Source: Amyelois transitella
Lineage: Eukaryota; Arthropoda; Insecta; Lepidoptera; Pyralidae
DNA length: 64,000 nucleotides
Direction of reading: 5' to 3'
Assembly: GCF_032362555.1 (NCBI RefSeq)
Contig: NC_083518.1
Coordinates: 8,754,501-8,818,500, forward strand
Shown here: positions 40,401 through 46,830 of the stretch, one piece after another
Layout of the letters: each line of letters begins with the position of its first letter
Position numbering within the stretch: the first letter of the stretch is position 1
Program-made: the position numbers and the translations under genes
The notes under the pieces: generated by a model
Databases searched by the model: none
The model's input: the letters and a program-made list of their open reading frames with translations, nothing else
What the model was told of the DNA's origin: nothing

Positions 40401-43400
40401 CGAAATTCAAATATGAAGAAGCTAAGATTGTTTTCTCGATTTCAATGTTGGTCCCATGGAAAAGGTTGTTCAGTTTGATGTACTGATCCACCCGTTAAAA
40501 TGAATTCTTGTTATTAAAAATTAACCCTGTATAAGGCAGCAGCAGGGAATACCTCGTTAAAAAACTTTCACATTTAGGCAAATAGTACCTATAATCATTA
40601 CGCCTTATGGGTCAGAATCCCCTGAAAAGGTTTCTAAGGTAAACTCCGACAAAGCCGGCCTGAAACTGATATCTATTAACATATTTTTTTATACTGATAC
40701 TGGATGACAGTCTTACAAATAATTAGTGCAAGTTTTACTCGATCAAACGCGTCGATAAAGTAAGCGCGAATTTGTATGTCATTTAATCAGCGCCATCTAG
40801 TGGTAACGCGATGGCACTAAAGCAACTTCGTACAAACTCGCTTTTATTGCGCGACGCGTTTGACCGAGTAAAACTGGCACTAACCCCTCAGGTCCCGTGT
40901 CCTAATGGGAATTTAACACGTTTTACCCATCACAACGCCGCTACAGAAGTTTTCATTTAAAAAAAAAACCTTATTTCCCGGGACTAGTCCGGGATCGTAG
41001 TGTCAGGCAGACCTTAGGCTCTTATCTAGAGAGGTGAGGACGGGACTAATGCTAGGAGGATGAAACCTTAATCAGACAGCACACACAATGTTTATTTTTG
41101 CAACTAAACTTGTATGGAAGCTGCGTATTTATCATTATAAAATACATATATTTCAACTCATATCAAAAAGTACGAACAAAAGTTAGTACCTATTCACAAG
41201 AAATTACGATAAAAAATACTAATTGTAAATACCGCACAATATTGCTAAAATGGGTGATCAATTTTGATAAAACTTACATCTCTCTTTCTTTCGGAGTTTC
41301 AGCCTTATTCGTTTCAGTATAAGATTTACATTGCCCTGAAGTTTCTGCATTATCACTGCAAAACATAAAATTTTGTTCCATATTAAAAGAAAACACAGAA
41401 ATACATGGCTGATTCAGCTAGGATAAATACATTGGCTTTTGCGCATGGCTTCACCCGCGTTTTTTACAATTTCAGTTTCGACGGCGGCGCTGCGAATATA
41501 ATTGTCTACACATTGTCCAGTCCAACCATTTATGTGAATTTCAAAAGTTTTACGTTGTCCTACCATTTATGTCAAGTTAATTAACTACTGTACTATAAAG
41601 CAACCGATGCGATTCATAACCACAATCTTTTTAATTTTTATGAACTTTTTATTGATTTAAAAATTACTTAATTATTTAAAACTTTGTTGCACAAAAAATA
41701 TGTACAAAAGGCGGACATAATGCCGTTTGGCATTCTCTACCTACTTATATGTATGTATATAGGTATTCTTTGTCTTTATACTAATAATAACTTGTCCATT
41801 TATTTAATTAAGATAAATGGTTGGACAAGGTATAGTATTAGTTAAAAAATAATCAATAGTCTACTAATATTGCTCGCTACCCTAAAGACTTACTTGTGTC
41901 CTGTTGTTGTAAATTTAGCTTTATTTGTTTCATCTTTAGATGAATTTTGTCCTAAAGTTGTTGCATAACTACCATTATTTGTACTGCGAAAAAAAATATA
42001 ATTATGTTCTCCTATATGGCTTAATGATACCTGCTGATCACTTAACTTGTTTGGAATGGCTTAAATTTTTTTAAACTACCTGTCGTTTCATTTGAGTTTC
42101 ACATCCTGATATGTAACTTGTAAGGGACTGAATATGTGCAATCGCAAAGTTCCGCAATTACTAATTTTGAAAATTCACATTATTTTCTAAAAGCTACCTA
42201 CGAGTATTTCTAAAAAAAAATATCAATAGAAATAGATTTATTTTCAAAATAGAATAAAACACGGTAACGATTAATCACGTCAACATAAGTATATCTACTA
42301 CCGCTTATAAGTGTAGAAGAAGCTGCAGAACAAACTACACTGCAACATTTTAAACGGACGTGAATTTAAAAAACAGGTTACAATAGTGCTTGCTATCCTA
42401 AAGACTTACTCCTCTTTTGCTGTCGAAGTTGTAGATTTACTTTTTTCATGATTAGATGCACTCTGCCCCAAAGTTTCTGCATTATCATAATTGGTACTAC
42501 AAAAAAACATTACGTTCATATATACATGTCATTATTCCTTGCGGGGTAGACAGAGCCAACAGTCTTGAATAGATTGATAGCCCATGTTCAGCTTAATGAT
42601 AGAATTGAGATTCAAATAGTGACAGGTTGCTAGCCCATCGCCTAAAAGAAGAAACCCAAGTTTAAAAGCCTTTTACGACAATAATTTGTGGTCCTATTAT
42701 TTTCTCTAATGGTGCTGGCAACCACTGGGCAGTAACTAATGGCTTGTAGGCAACCTTAATATGTACATAATACGCCATAGCAACGTGGTTTGTTTTAGTT
42801 AGGAAAAAATGTCAGTTTATATTATATTTATTTTATTATATTGACAAATATTTTTACTTTTATTTCCATAATATGGTACTTTTAAACTGATTATTTCTCT
42901 CTTCTTTTCATCTTTTGTCTTCTGTAGTGAATAACTAACTTTGCGACTATACTTCCTACATGCTTGCTTAATGATGGGAATGAGATTCGAATAGTGCAGG
43001 TTGCAAACCCATGACCTAAAAAATTAATCCCAAATTTATAAGTCTTTGCCTTGACTGACTTTTAAAATTTGCATGAGCCGAGAACCAGCTGGCGCACACG
43101 AGGTTTTCTCTCCGCTACAAGCAGCAGGAAAGATAATTGTTTTAATTACTTATGAGGTAAAATAAAATCGGCTAAATGCGAGTCAGACTCAATTTCAGTT
43201 CAATTGGAGTCCGACTTAATTTCATTCGCACCATCATCAAGTTTGTAACAAAAATATTTTTTGTATATACGTTTCCACCTGTTTGTTAACTCTAGTACCT
43301 AAAAAAGAACTCTAAAAGTAAAAGTATAAGACTTACTTCATCTTTCCCGCATCTTTACTCGCAGCTGTAGTACTGTAATCTTTTTTTTTCTTTTGACCTT

Positions 43401-44783
43401 TGTTTAATGGGCATATTCTTGCGATATGTCCAACCTCACTGCATATATAGCATTTAGCCCTCTTTAGTTTGTTTGGGTTACTATAAAAATGTATACAGAA
43501 AACATACAAATATATACATACATACAGTCACTCCTATATCACTTGCATTATTGGTATAGAGTGAGCCAATAGTCTTGAAAAGACTGATAGGCCATGTACA
43601 GCTGCTTGGCATAATGATAGAATATTAACTAAATTATGTAAGTAAAGGTTAGTGAGTTATTTAATTCTTAGAGATTGATAATACAAAACACTAATACAAG
43701 AAAATATTTTTCTTGTATTAGTGTTTTGTATCATCTGTAATTTGTGACCATTTTAAATTTTAAGTTCAACATACACATAATGCTATTTTTGTAAACTGTT
43801 GTTGATCTTCTAAGTTAAAAAAATGGTAAACAATATAGACTCAAAGCTGTTGAAAAAAACAACACTTACTTTAGCCTCCTTTCAAGAGCACTTGTTTCTG
43901 CTGCAGTAAAATCTTTTGTTTCTGACGTTTCTGCTTTTTCACTATCAATGTCAATATCAGCCCAAAACTTGTTTGTTGTTGGTATAGTAGAAGTCGGCTT
44001 TTGCTTTTTAAATTGCCTGAAATGTTAGATTAATTATTTGACACTATTATACATATGTAACTATTGCCCAGGGCTTTGAACGCTGTAAAAGTTCACTGAA
44101 AACGCTTTACCCCTGTATAGCCCCTTTAAGTATTTACTATAGTGTCCTGTAGCAGTTATGTCATGGTTTGGAAGGTCAAAGTCAAATAAACCTGAACACT
44201 TATCCATAAATTACTTGAATAATAACTGATGCTCTTAGGGTAAAGGAGGAAAACATAGTGAGGAAACCTGCACTTTAAGACAACAGGATGTGTTACCAGC
44301 CAGCAGGACGAAAACCTGTTCATAAAAACTGGGCCAAAAGTGGTTCAGGATTATCTGCCATCAAGTAACAGATTAAAATGTTTAAATAAAATGCTACAAA
44401 AACTAACATAGGAACACTAATAAGATTTTGGTTATAAAATTCCTTCAAACCACGTAATATTTAGTCACAGTATCCATTGAAATCCTTACCACATATTGGG
44501 CTGAAATCCAGCTATTTTATAGATTAGTAAATAAAATTATTTTATTTAATCTCCACTTCTCGCTTGTTTGTTTTGTTTTGATACAATTTTGATATGAAGG
44601 AATATTGACTTGACTTGACACTTGACATTTTGACTTTGACTTCACTCTTTCTGCTTCATAACTTTTTCTGCTGTTTCCAGCAATGTCAATTTTTTCAACA
44701 CTATTCATCTCTTCTCTGAAAGCGGCTTTGATGATTTTCGATGGTTTTGGCATTCCATTACTACGATCGACAATATTGATCAT
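12742..44783 (-). CDS. NXF-family mRNA export factor-like protein with N-terminal CCHC zinc knuckles
   Basis: Twenty-seven exons, minus strand, 5' to 3': 44646-44783, 44490-44500, 43870-44016, 43337-43480, 42410-42496, 41894-41983, 41278-41355, 40151-40288, 39383-39502, 38710-38735, 38266-38313, 37570-37932, 36628-36648, 36029-36133, 34996-35196, 33705-33840, 32118-32283, 31603-31674, 30821-30907, 29675-29912, 28343-28466, 27506-27722, 26352-26550, 25452-25612, 24565-24765, 13339-13460, 12742-12838. Every junction keeps phase and the total is 3537 nt (1178 aa). Domains: zinc knuckles at 108-121, 251-264 and 291-304; basic stretch about 360-388; RRM-like about 692-790; LRR about 800-920; NTF2-like about 920-1106; UBA-like (TAP-C) about 1120-1178. 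NXF proteins bind NXT/p15 through the NTF2-like part and nucleoporin FG repeats through NTF2-like and UBA; NXF1 exports bulk mRNA, while paralogues have other jobs (Drosophila Nxf2 in piRNA silencing). The divergence and the knuckles suggest a paralogue. Exons 1-2 are the least sure; all others are well supported. Confidence 0.85.
12879..13130 (+). mobile_element. Helitron fragment in the last intron of the NXF-like gene
   Basis: Same 5' end as the element at 52505 (TCTATACTAATATTATAAAG) and about 210 bases of close similarity (GAGGAAGGCTTTAGGCTAT, CTGCAACTATTAGGAG). The 3' end is unclear near a CACGCGGGCACAG remnant. It begins 41 bases from the last coding exon. Confidence 0.5.
13615..13745 (+). 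mobile_element. LINE L 3' end
   Basis: CCGAAACCACCGAGCTTGCA to CCGGACGTGATTTTATAG. It lies in the same intron as NVL. Confidence 0.65.
14298..16898 (+). CDS. NVL: NVL-type AAA ATPase (nuclear VCP-like), intronless
   Basis: Single open frame of 866 codons. An in-frame TAA just upstream makes 14298 the first possible ATG; a second Met (MNDPVIVSRVKNYL) is an alternative start. Residues 1-75 match the NVL N-terminal nucleolin-binding-like fold, and 190-200 are Lys-rich (nuclear signal). D1: Walker A GPPGTGKT at 249-256, Walker B with D308-E309. D2: GPPGCGKT at 615-622, FFDEFDA with D674-E675. An acidic linker (about 440-560) separates them. NVL is a hexameric unfoldase of the nucleolus, needed for 60S ribosome maturation (yeast Rix7). 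Here it lies antisense inside an intron of the NXF-like gene and has no introns, which fits retroposition or intron loss. Poly(A) signal AATAAA at 17126-17131. Confidence 0.96.
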   Translation: MKKHQTRQKTMNDPVIVSRVKNYLAENVDKTFVDVSQMARSLKERYREYSNRSDTAFCQLVESAYKVVLQSYGLDGASTSEGSEEESDLELLDENNSVLNDRLLTMYKMQDKKRPAATRRATDKSGEPIDILSSDEDGSAAPKLPKINDQITITPHIPIRNANSTSVDPSRSHQNMHTGDRKRKVDVNKIAPIKKKYDVATKNVKVSFEDIGGISEVITQICDLVLHMKHPEVYNQLGIKAPRGALLHGPPGTGKTLLAHAIAGKLQLPLIAVTGTELVGGVSGESEERIRELFEKAVSIAPCVLFIDEIDAVCGNRVNAQKDMEKRMVAQLLASLDNLGESNSSVLILAATNNPDALDPALRRAGRLEQEITLGIPSLKARKEILTILCKSIALSDDIDLNTIAQITPGFVGADLQALVNKASTYAVKRIFAEIKATSLKNELAEKQKNNDEVSVIPNGEKEKEEAPKDAAESDGTAPEENVVEEAKPESQAPAINTEIPPVEGNHIDNSTSNAETADPVNDVVSLLEDSMPYSSEELEGLAIRQEDFLKALKTTKPCAVREGIVTVPDVTWDDVGSLNQVRKDLQLAVLAPVKYPEQLKKLGLAAPSGVLLCGPPGCGKTLLAKAVANEAGVNFISVKGPELLNMYVGESERAVRTCFRRARNSAPCVIFFDEFDALCPRRTSQDHNGAARVVNQLLTEMDGIESREGVFVLAASNRPDIIDPAVLRPGRLDRVMYVGMPAREDRLDIIQKLTKGGTQPQLGPDVDLQVIAGLTDGYTGADLAGLVKAAATNALTLHIENGTMDEDIFVSFEDFRAALAKCKPSVSTKEQLHYEKLRIKYASGADDKDMEMETEPTNEESMDTV
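17126..17131 (+). terminator. Poly(A) signal of NVL
   Basis: AATAAA about 230 bases after the NVL stop codon, followed by A/T- and GT-rich sequence. Confidence 0.7.
17531..17795 (-). repeat. Family S, near-complete copy
   Basis: Full body from (CATA)n to GGGAACCACACGG; about 630 bases past the NVL stop. Confidence 0.75.
18390..18660 (-). repeat. Dispersed repeat shared with 53262-53420
   Basis: Both hold AACGTTTTTTTGCCATATAA-like text, AACCCTTATCAC and CGATTCTCAGACCTACTC. It starts near ACTAGCTGTC, which may be a minus-strand Helitron end. Confidence 0.45.
19352..21497. mobile_element. TA-flanked non-coding element nested in the transposon
   Basis: Inverted ends AGGTAAAAGCTCCTAATACG... (from 19354) and its mirror ending ...GTGCTTTTACCT (21495), with TA on both sides (19352-19353, 21496-21497). 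No long ORF. A motif close to TACCGCCGTAATAGGA recurs inside on both strands near 19366, 19388, 19763, 19800, 20194, 21232, 21250, 21283 and 21473. A palindromic pair TCAATTCAGGC / GCCTGAATTGA is near 20449 and 20688. Removing it would leave a host transposon of about 2.7 kb. Confidence 0.65.
21695..23642 (+). pseudogene. Transposase gene split into two frames by an A8 run
   Basis: Two overlapping frames, 21695-22354 (219 codons, Lys-rich, with the Cys cluster CKCKDLELCKC) and 22218-23642, meet at an A8 run (22301-22308). Dropping one A would join them into about 640 residues. The second frame has AIGCDGTVTNTG and WIICLLHFNELPLRHLF, which I recall from RNase-H-fold transposase-like proteins spread through insects, and a conserved-looking end, HTQAVERAVKTVTEAS. 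No introns. The D in GCDGT may be catalytic; the other acidic residues cannot be assigned by eye. Options are a one-base slippage, a sequencing error, or programmed frameshifting. Confidence 0.7.
24282..24541 (+). repeat. Family S, near-complete copy
   Basis: Abuts exon 25 of the NXF-like gene (24565-24765); its (TGTA)n tail ends about 24 bases from the donor. Confidence 0.75.
25199..25424 (-). repeat. tRNA-derived SINE, copy 1
   Basis: On minus the head has an A box (TGTGGCGCAGCGG) and a B box (GGTTCGAATCCCGGCC) of a pol III promoter, followed by a body ending AATTTGTCC. Confidence 0.78.
25785..26040 (+). repeat. Family S copy with altered head
   Basis: AAAGAATACTTAGGACCGCTCC to the (ATGT)n tail. 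Confidence 0.65.
26040..26280 (+). repeat. Dispersed repeat R1, copy 3
   Basis: Starts CGACATCTCTACGCCACTCG and runs to GGCGGTCGAGCCAAATCATC. A decayed piece of the same family is at about 44895-44980. Confidence 0.6.
26711..26969 (+). repeat. Family S, near-complete copy
   Basis: GTGCCGTGTGGTTCCCGGC at the head, TATGTATGTATG at the tail. Confidence 0.75.
27285..27478 (-). repeat. Family S copy, head missing
   Basis: Tail to GCCTATCCCT; ends near exon 27506-27722 of the NXF-like gene. Confidence 0.65.
28516..28749. mobile_element. MITE, 234 bp, in an NXF-like intron
   Basis: Inverted ends of about 33 bases: CTGCCCTGGTATAACTAAAA (left) and its mirror ...TTTTAGTTATACCACGGCAG (right). ATTT flanks both sides (28512-28515, 28750-28753). 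Confidence 0.72.
28785..28970 (+). repeat. Family S copy, head missing
   Basis: GCGACTAAGATATAG to GACGTGATTGTATG. Confidence 0.6.
29293..29539 (-). repeat. Family S, near-complete copy
   Basis: Flanked by a short direct repeat AAAATAGTGAGC (29278-29291 and 29541-29552), a likely target duplication. Confidence 0.75.
30325..30502 (+). repeat. Family S copy, head missing
   Basis: GGCTTACAAACTTGGGATTC to (TATG)n. Confidence 0.65.
30608..30800 (+). repeat. Second tRNA-derived SINE family
   Basis: A box TTTGGCGCAGTGGTTGTG and B box CCGGTTCGATCTCCGG, followed by a body ending GGGATCAGTCTGTG and an A run. Sequence differs from the other tRNA-SINE. Confidence 0.6.
30930..31080 (-). mobile_element. 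LINE L 3' end
   Basis: (ATAC)n, then AATCACGCCTCTTTCCCGG to CGGTTTCGGGTACTTTTG. Confidence 0.7.
31289..31549 (-). repeat. Family S, near-complete copy
   Basis: Flanked by ATATATTAT-like text on both sides, possibly a target duplication. Confidence 0.7.
31868..32091 (-). repeat. tRNA-derived SINE, copy 2
   Basis: A box and B box as in copy 1, head GACGGCCTCTGTGGCGCAG. It ends 26 bases before exon 32118-32283 of the NXF-like gene. Confidence 0.78.
32310..32510 (+). mobile_element. LINE L 3' end
   Basis: Best-preserved C-terminus: ACMKRVMNVDEAKEVCRDRG then KWKEVVSAYPSGKEA and stop, followed by (TATG)n. Confidence 0.72.
32520..33125 (-). mobile_element. LINE L, longer decayed copy with an insertion
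   Basis: The tail part (32525-32710) and polymerase C-terminal part (32912-33120) are split by a 200-bp repeat (32713-32911) that also occurs at 42745-42963. Confidence 0.6.
33240..33622. repeat. Two family S copies head to head or nested
   Basis: A plus fragment (about 33240-33355) is followed directly by a near-complete minus copy (33362-33622). Confidence 0.65.
33893..34155 (+). repeat. Family S, near-complete copy
   Basis: Starts 53 bases 5' (genomic right) of exon 33705-33840. Confidence 0.75.
34393..34500 (-). mobile_element. LINE L 3' end, short
   Basis: AAATCACGCCTCTTTACCGG to CATGCAAGCTC. Confidence 0.65.
34515..34980 (+). repeat. Two family S copies in tandem
   Basis: A headless copy (34515-34705) is followed by a near-complete one (34715-34980). 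The second tail merges with (TA)n next to exon 34996-35196. Confidence 0.7.
35735..36004 (+). repeat. Family S, near-complete copy
   Basis: Head GTGCCGTGTGGTTCCC; the tail ends about 25 bases from exon 36029-36133. TATTTACAA occurs on both sides, a likely target duplication. Confidence 0.75.
36163..36350 (+). mobile_element. LINE L 3' end
   Basis: CCTGACCCTTTACCAGGACC to GGCGTGATTTTTGTATTATG. Confidence 0.68.
36380..36606 (+). repeat. Family S, diverged copy
   Basis: GTCGTGTGGTTCCCGCC head; the tail ends near the 21-nt exon 36628-36648. Confidence 0.65.
38125..38230 (+). mobile_element. LINE L 3' end, decayed
   Basis: GTGGATGAAGCGAAAGAAGT to CCCCTCCGG. Confidence 0.6.
39088..39340 (-). repeat. 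Family S, near-complete copy
   Basis: The head CCGGGAACCACACGGC is followed by an inverted GCCGTGGTTCCCGGC (39341-39355), remains of a second copy. AGTGATTTAAT(G/A) flanks both sides. Confidence 0.75.
40311..40529. mobile_element. MITE, 219 bp, TA target (Tc1/mariner-like)
   Basis: Ends CAGGGTTATTTTTAAT and mirror ATTTTTAA...CCCTG... with TA on both sides (40309-40310, 40530-40531). The arms are about 70 bases and include CAGTACATCAAACTGAACAA. It begins 23 bases from exon 40151-40288. Confidence 0.72.
40723..40883. mobile_element. MITE, 161 bp
   Basis: Arms TTAGTGCAAGTTTTACTCGA and mirror TCGAGTAAAACTGGCACTAA-like (about 50 bases, imperfect), with CGCCATCTAGTGGTAACGCG between. Confidence 0.65.
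42520..42735 (-). repeat. Family S, diverged copy
   Basis: GCGGGGTAGACAGAGCCAAC to GGTGCTGGCAACCAC. Confidence 0.65.
42745..42963 (+). repeat. Dispersed 200-bp repeat, second copy
   Basis: GTAGGCAACCTT...ACGCCATAGCAACG to TTGCGACTATACTTCCTACA, matching 32713-32911. Confidence 0.6.
43677..43735. repeat. 28-bp near-perfect hairpin
   Basis: Arms 43677-43704 and 43708-43735 pair with one mismatch around a TAT loop; the core is ACAAAACACTAATACAAGAA. Lies in an NXF-like intron. Confidence 0.75.
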
Positions 44784-45149
44784 AATTATAAGCCCTTATG
44801 TTCCGGATTTGCGACATTTATTAACGCCACACGCCATAAGCCAAGCACAGAGAAGAAGCTAGGTATTTGCTAATCGTGTAATCAGAGTTCTAGACCTTAA
44901 AACACAACCTCCGGCTCAACATCATTGGAGCTACGGTTACCCAAGAGAAGCCTTAGCCTGGCAGAAATTTTTTCCAATTAACTGATTACTTTCGCGTTGC
45001 TGCATACTATATATTACTAAAGTTGCACAAACGAAGGACGTAGTAATTTTCAGCTTGGAATCCAGTGATTACAAAAATGCAACCTCATTCTGTTAAGTAC
45101 GAACAATTAGGCGGTAGAAGAAATTTCTGCCGTGCAGAGCAGTAGCGCG

Positions 45150-45240
45150 CTGGTGTTCAGTCGCTCAGTGACCACGGATCATTGTAAAATGATTCGAAAC
45201 GTCCGAGATTGAATAAAGGTACGTTACATGCGCGTTTTTA
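45150..45240 (+). repeat. Short dispersed repeat shared with 62110-62190
   Basis: CATTGTAAAATGATTCGAAA...AATAAAGGTACGTTAC occurs in both places with few changes. No function seen. Confidence 0.5.
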
Positions 45241-46579
45241 CAGGTAGGTAGGTATGTAGTATTTATAAATAATCTTCTCATTGGAGGCGGTTGAGCTTGA
45301 GCCCACATTATTGCTTCGGCTACATTTTAATAAAAAAGACTAGGTACTCCTAATCAAAGCTCCTAATTTATCCTCCTTATTTATCTATAAAAGAAAATTT
45401 TAAAAGTGCGAACCTACGACTCTTGTACGGATTGTTTCATAAACATAGAGAAGTAAAGAAATATATGTAAGTTCGTACAGTCAGCACATCAAACAACCCA
45501 TATTTATTGCAAATTCACGTCTATAACCGCTTCATAGGGCTTCATGTAGGGTAACTTGATATGCGGTCGACTGTTCTTGAGAGTTATACACTTGCCTAGG
45601 GACACGACGTATGTTACGTAAGTACTTCAGACGCGATAATAAACTCAAGCTAATGGAAGTACAGTCGCCACTCGCTAGGGACCTCTAAATCTCACACAGC
45701 GTGTACTCAACGCCGTTCTTGATTCCGCTCTATACTTACATAGACTTTTACAATTTACCTAGACAAAAAAAAAATTACTTGAATGGTCTATATGCAAAAG
45801 TATTTAATGAAATAAATATCAGAACGTGGCCTGTTAGTCATTCAAGACTGCTGGCTCTTGTCTACCCCGCAAGGGCTATAGACGTAATTATATGAATGAA
45901 TGAATGAAAAATTTAACAATATAATATTTTCAAAGTACAATTTTATCATTTCGGTGGTTGAAAAGATGGGATCCATTAACTTCGACATCGAATCGCGGAC
46001 ATTATTTTGCCAACCGATGCTTTATAGTGAGGGGGAGCGGATGAGTAATATTGAGGCAAATTCTACACGCGAACTTCACTATAGGATTGCGGTCAAAGAC
46101 TGATTGTGAGTTAAAATGCAACTAAAAATTGCAGTCAATATAAAAGTGAGAATCTTAATAGGTTATACCCACCACATTCTCATGAAAAACTTGTCTCACC
46201 CAATCCAGGATCCAGGACAAGGGCTTACCCCGGGCTTCTTTCTAGAATGGTAAGGATGTAACCAGGACTATGGTCAGGAAGAAAATGAATTGAGTATGGA
46301 CCCAATTTACGCTATGACTAGTCCATCACAAAGTAGTCTACGTGCACAAAATGCAATATTGCTCGTTAGGTCCACTTGACCCGCAGTTTACAGGGTGTTT
46401 CATTTCGCGACGTTTTACTTGCCCAGGTTAAATTTATATTACGCCAGCACGGGGTATAAAGTACAGTTATTAAAGATTTAACAAAATGTCGCGAAATTGG
46501 CGCTGCATTTTACAGTGTAAGTATGAATTGTCGACTAAACTTTTTGCCGGGGTTTGCTACTACGGAAATTTACAACATT

Positions 46580-46827
46580 CATACATACATATGGTGTCAC
46601 GTCTATATCCCCTGTGAAGTAGACAGAGCCAACCGTGATCGGCCACGTTCAGCTATTTGGCTTATTGATAGTATTGAGATCCAAAAAGTGACAGGTTGCT
46701 AGCCCATCGCCTAAAAAAACAATCCCAAGTTTGTTAGCATATCCCTTAGTCGCCTTTTACGACATCCATGGGAAACAGATAGAGGGGTCCTATTCTTTTT
46801 TTGTATTGGTGCCGGGAACAACACGGA
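46580..46827 (-). repeat. Family S, near-complete copy
   Basis: Flanked by GGAAATTTACAA on both sides (about 46563 and 46827), a likely target duplication. Confidence 0.75.
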
Positions 46828-46830
46828 AAT

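Larger units (their letters stand above)
39383..44016 (-). other. Array of seven symmetric (phase 2-2) exons encoding knuckles and linkers
   Basis: Exons 3 to 9 of the NXF-like gene are 147, 144, 87, 90, 78, 138 and 120 nt. All begin and end in phase 2, so any can be skipped or duplicated without shifting the frame. Three carry a C-x2-C-x4-H-x4-C knuckle (CYICSEVGHIARIC, CYICHQKGHRQNAC, CTFCGVQGHNFQTC). Three are Ser/Thr/Asn/Lys-rich linkers that resemble each other: TNYDNAETLGQSAS, TNNGSYATTLGQNSS and the start DNAETSGQ. Such knuckles usually bind single-stranded RNA or DNA. The likeness of the linker exons points to tandem exon duplication. Confidence 0.8.
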
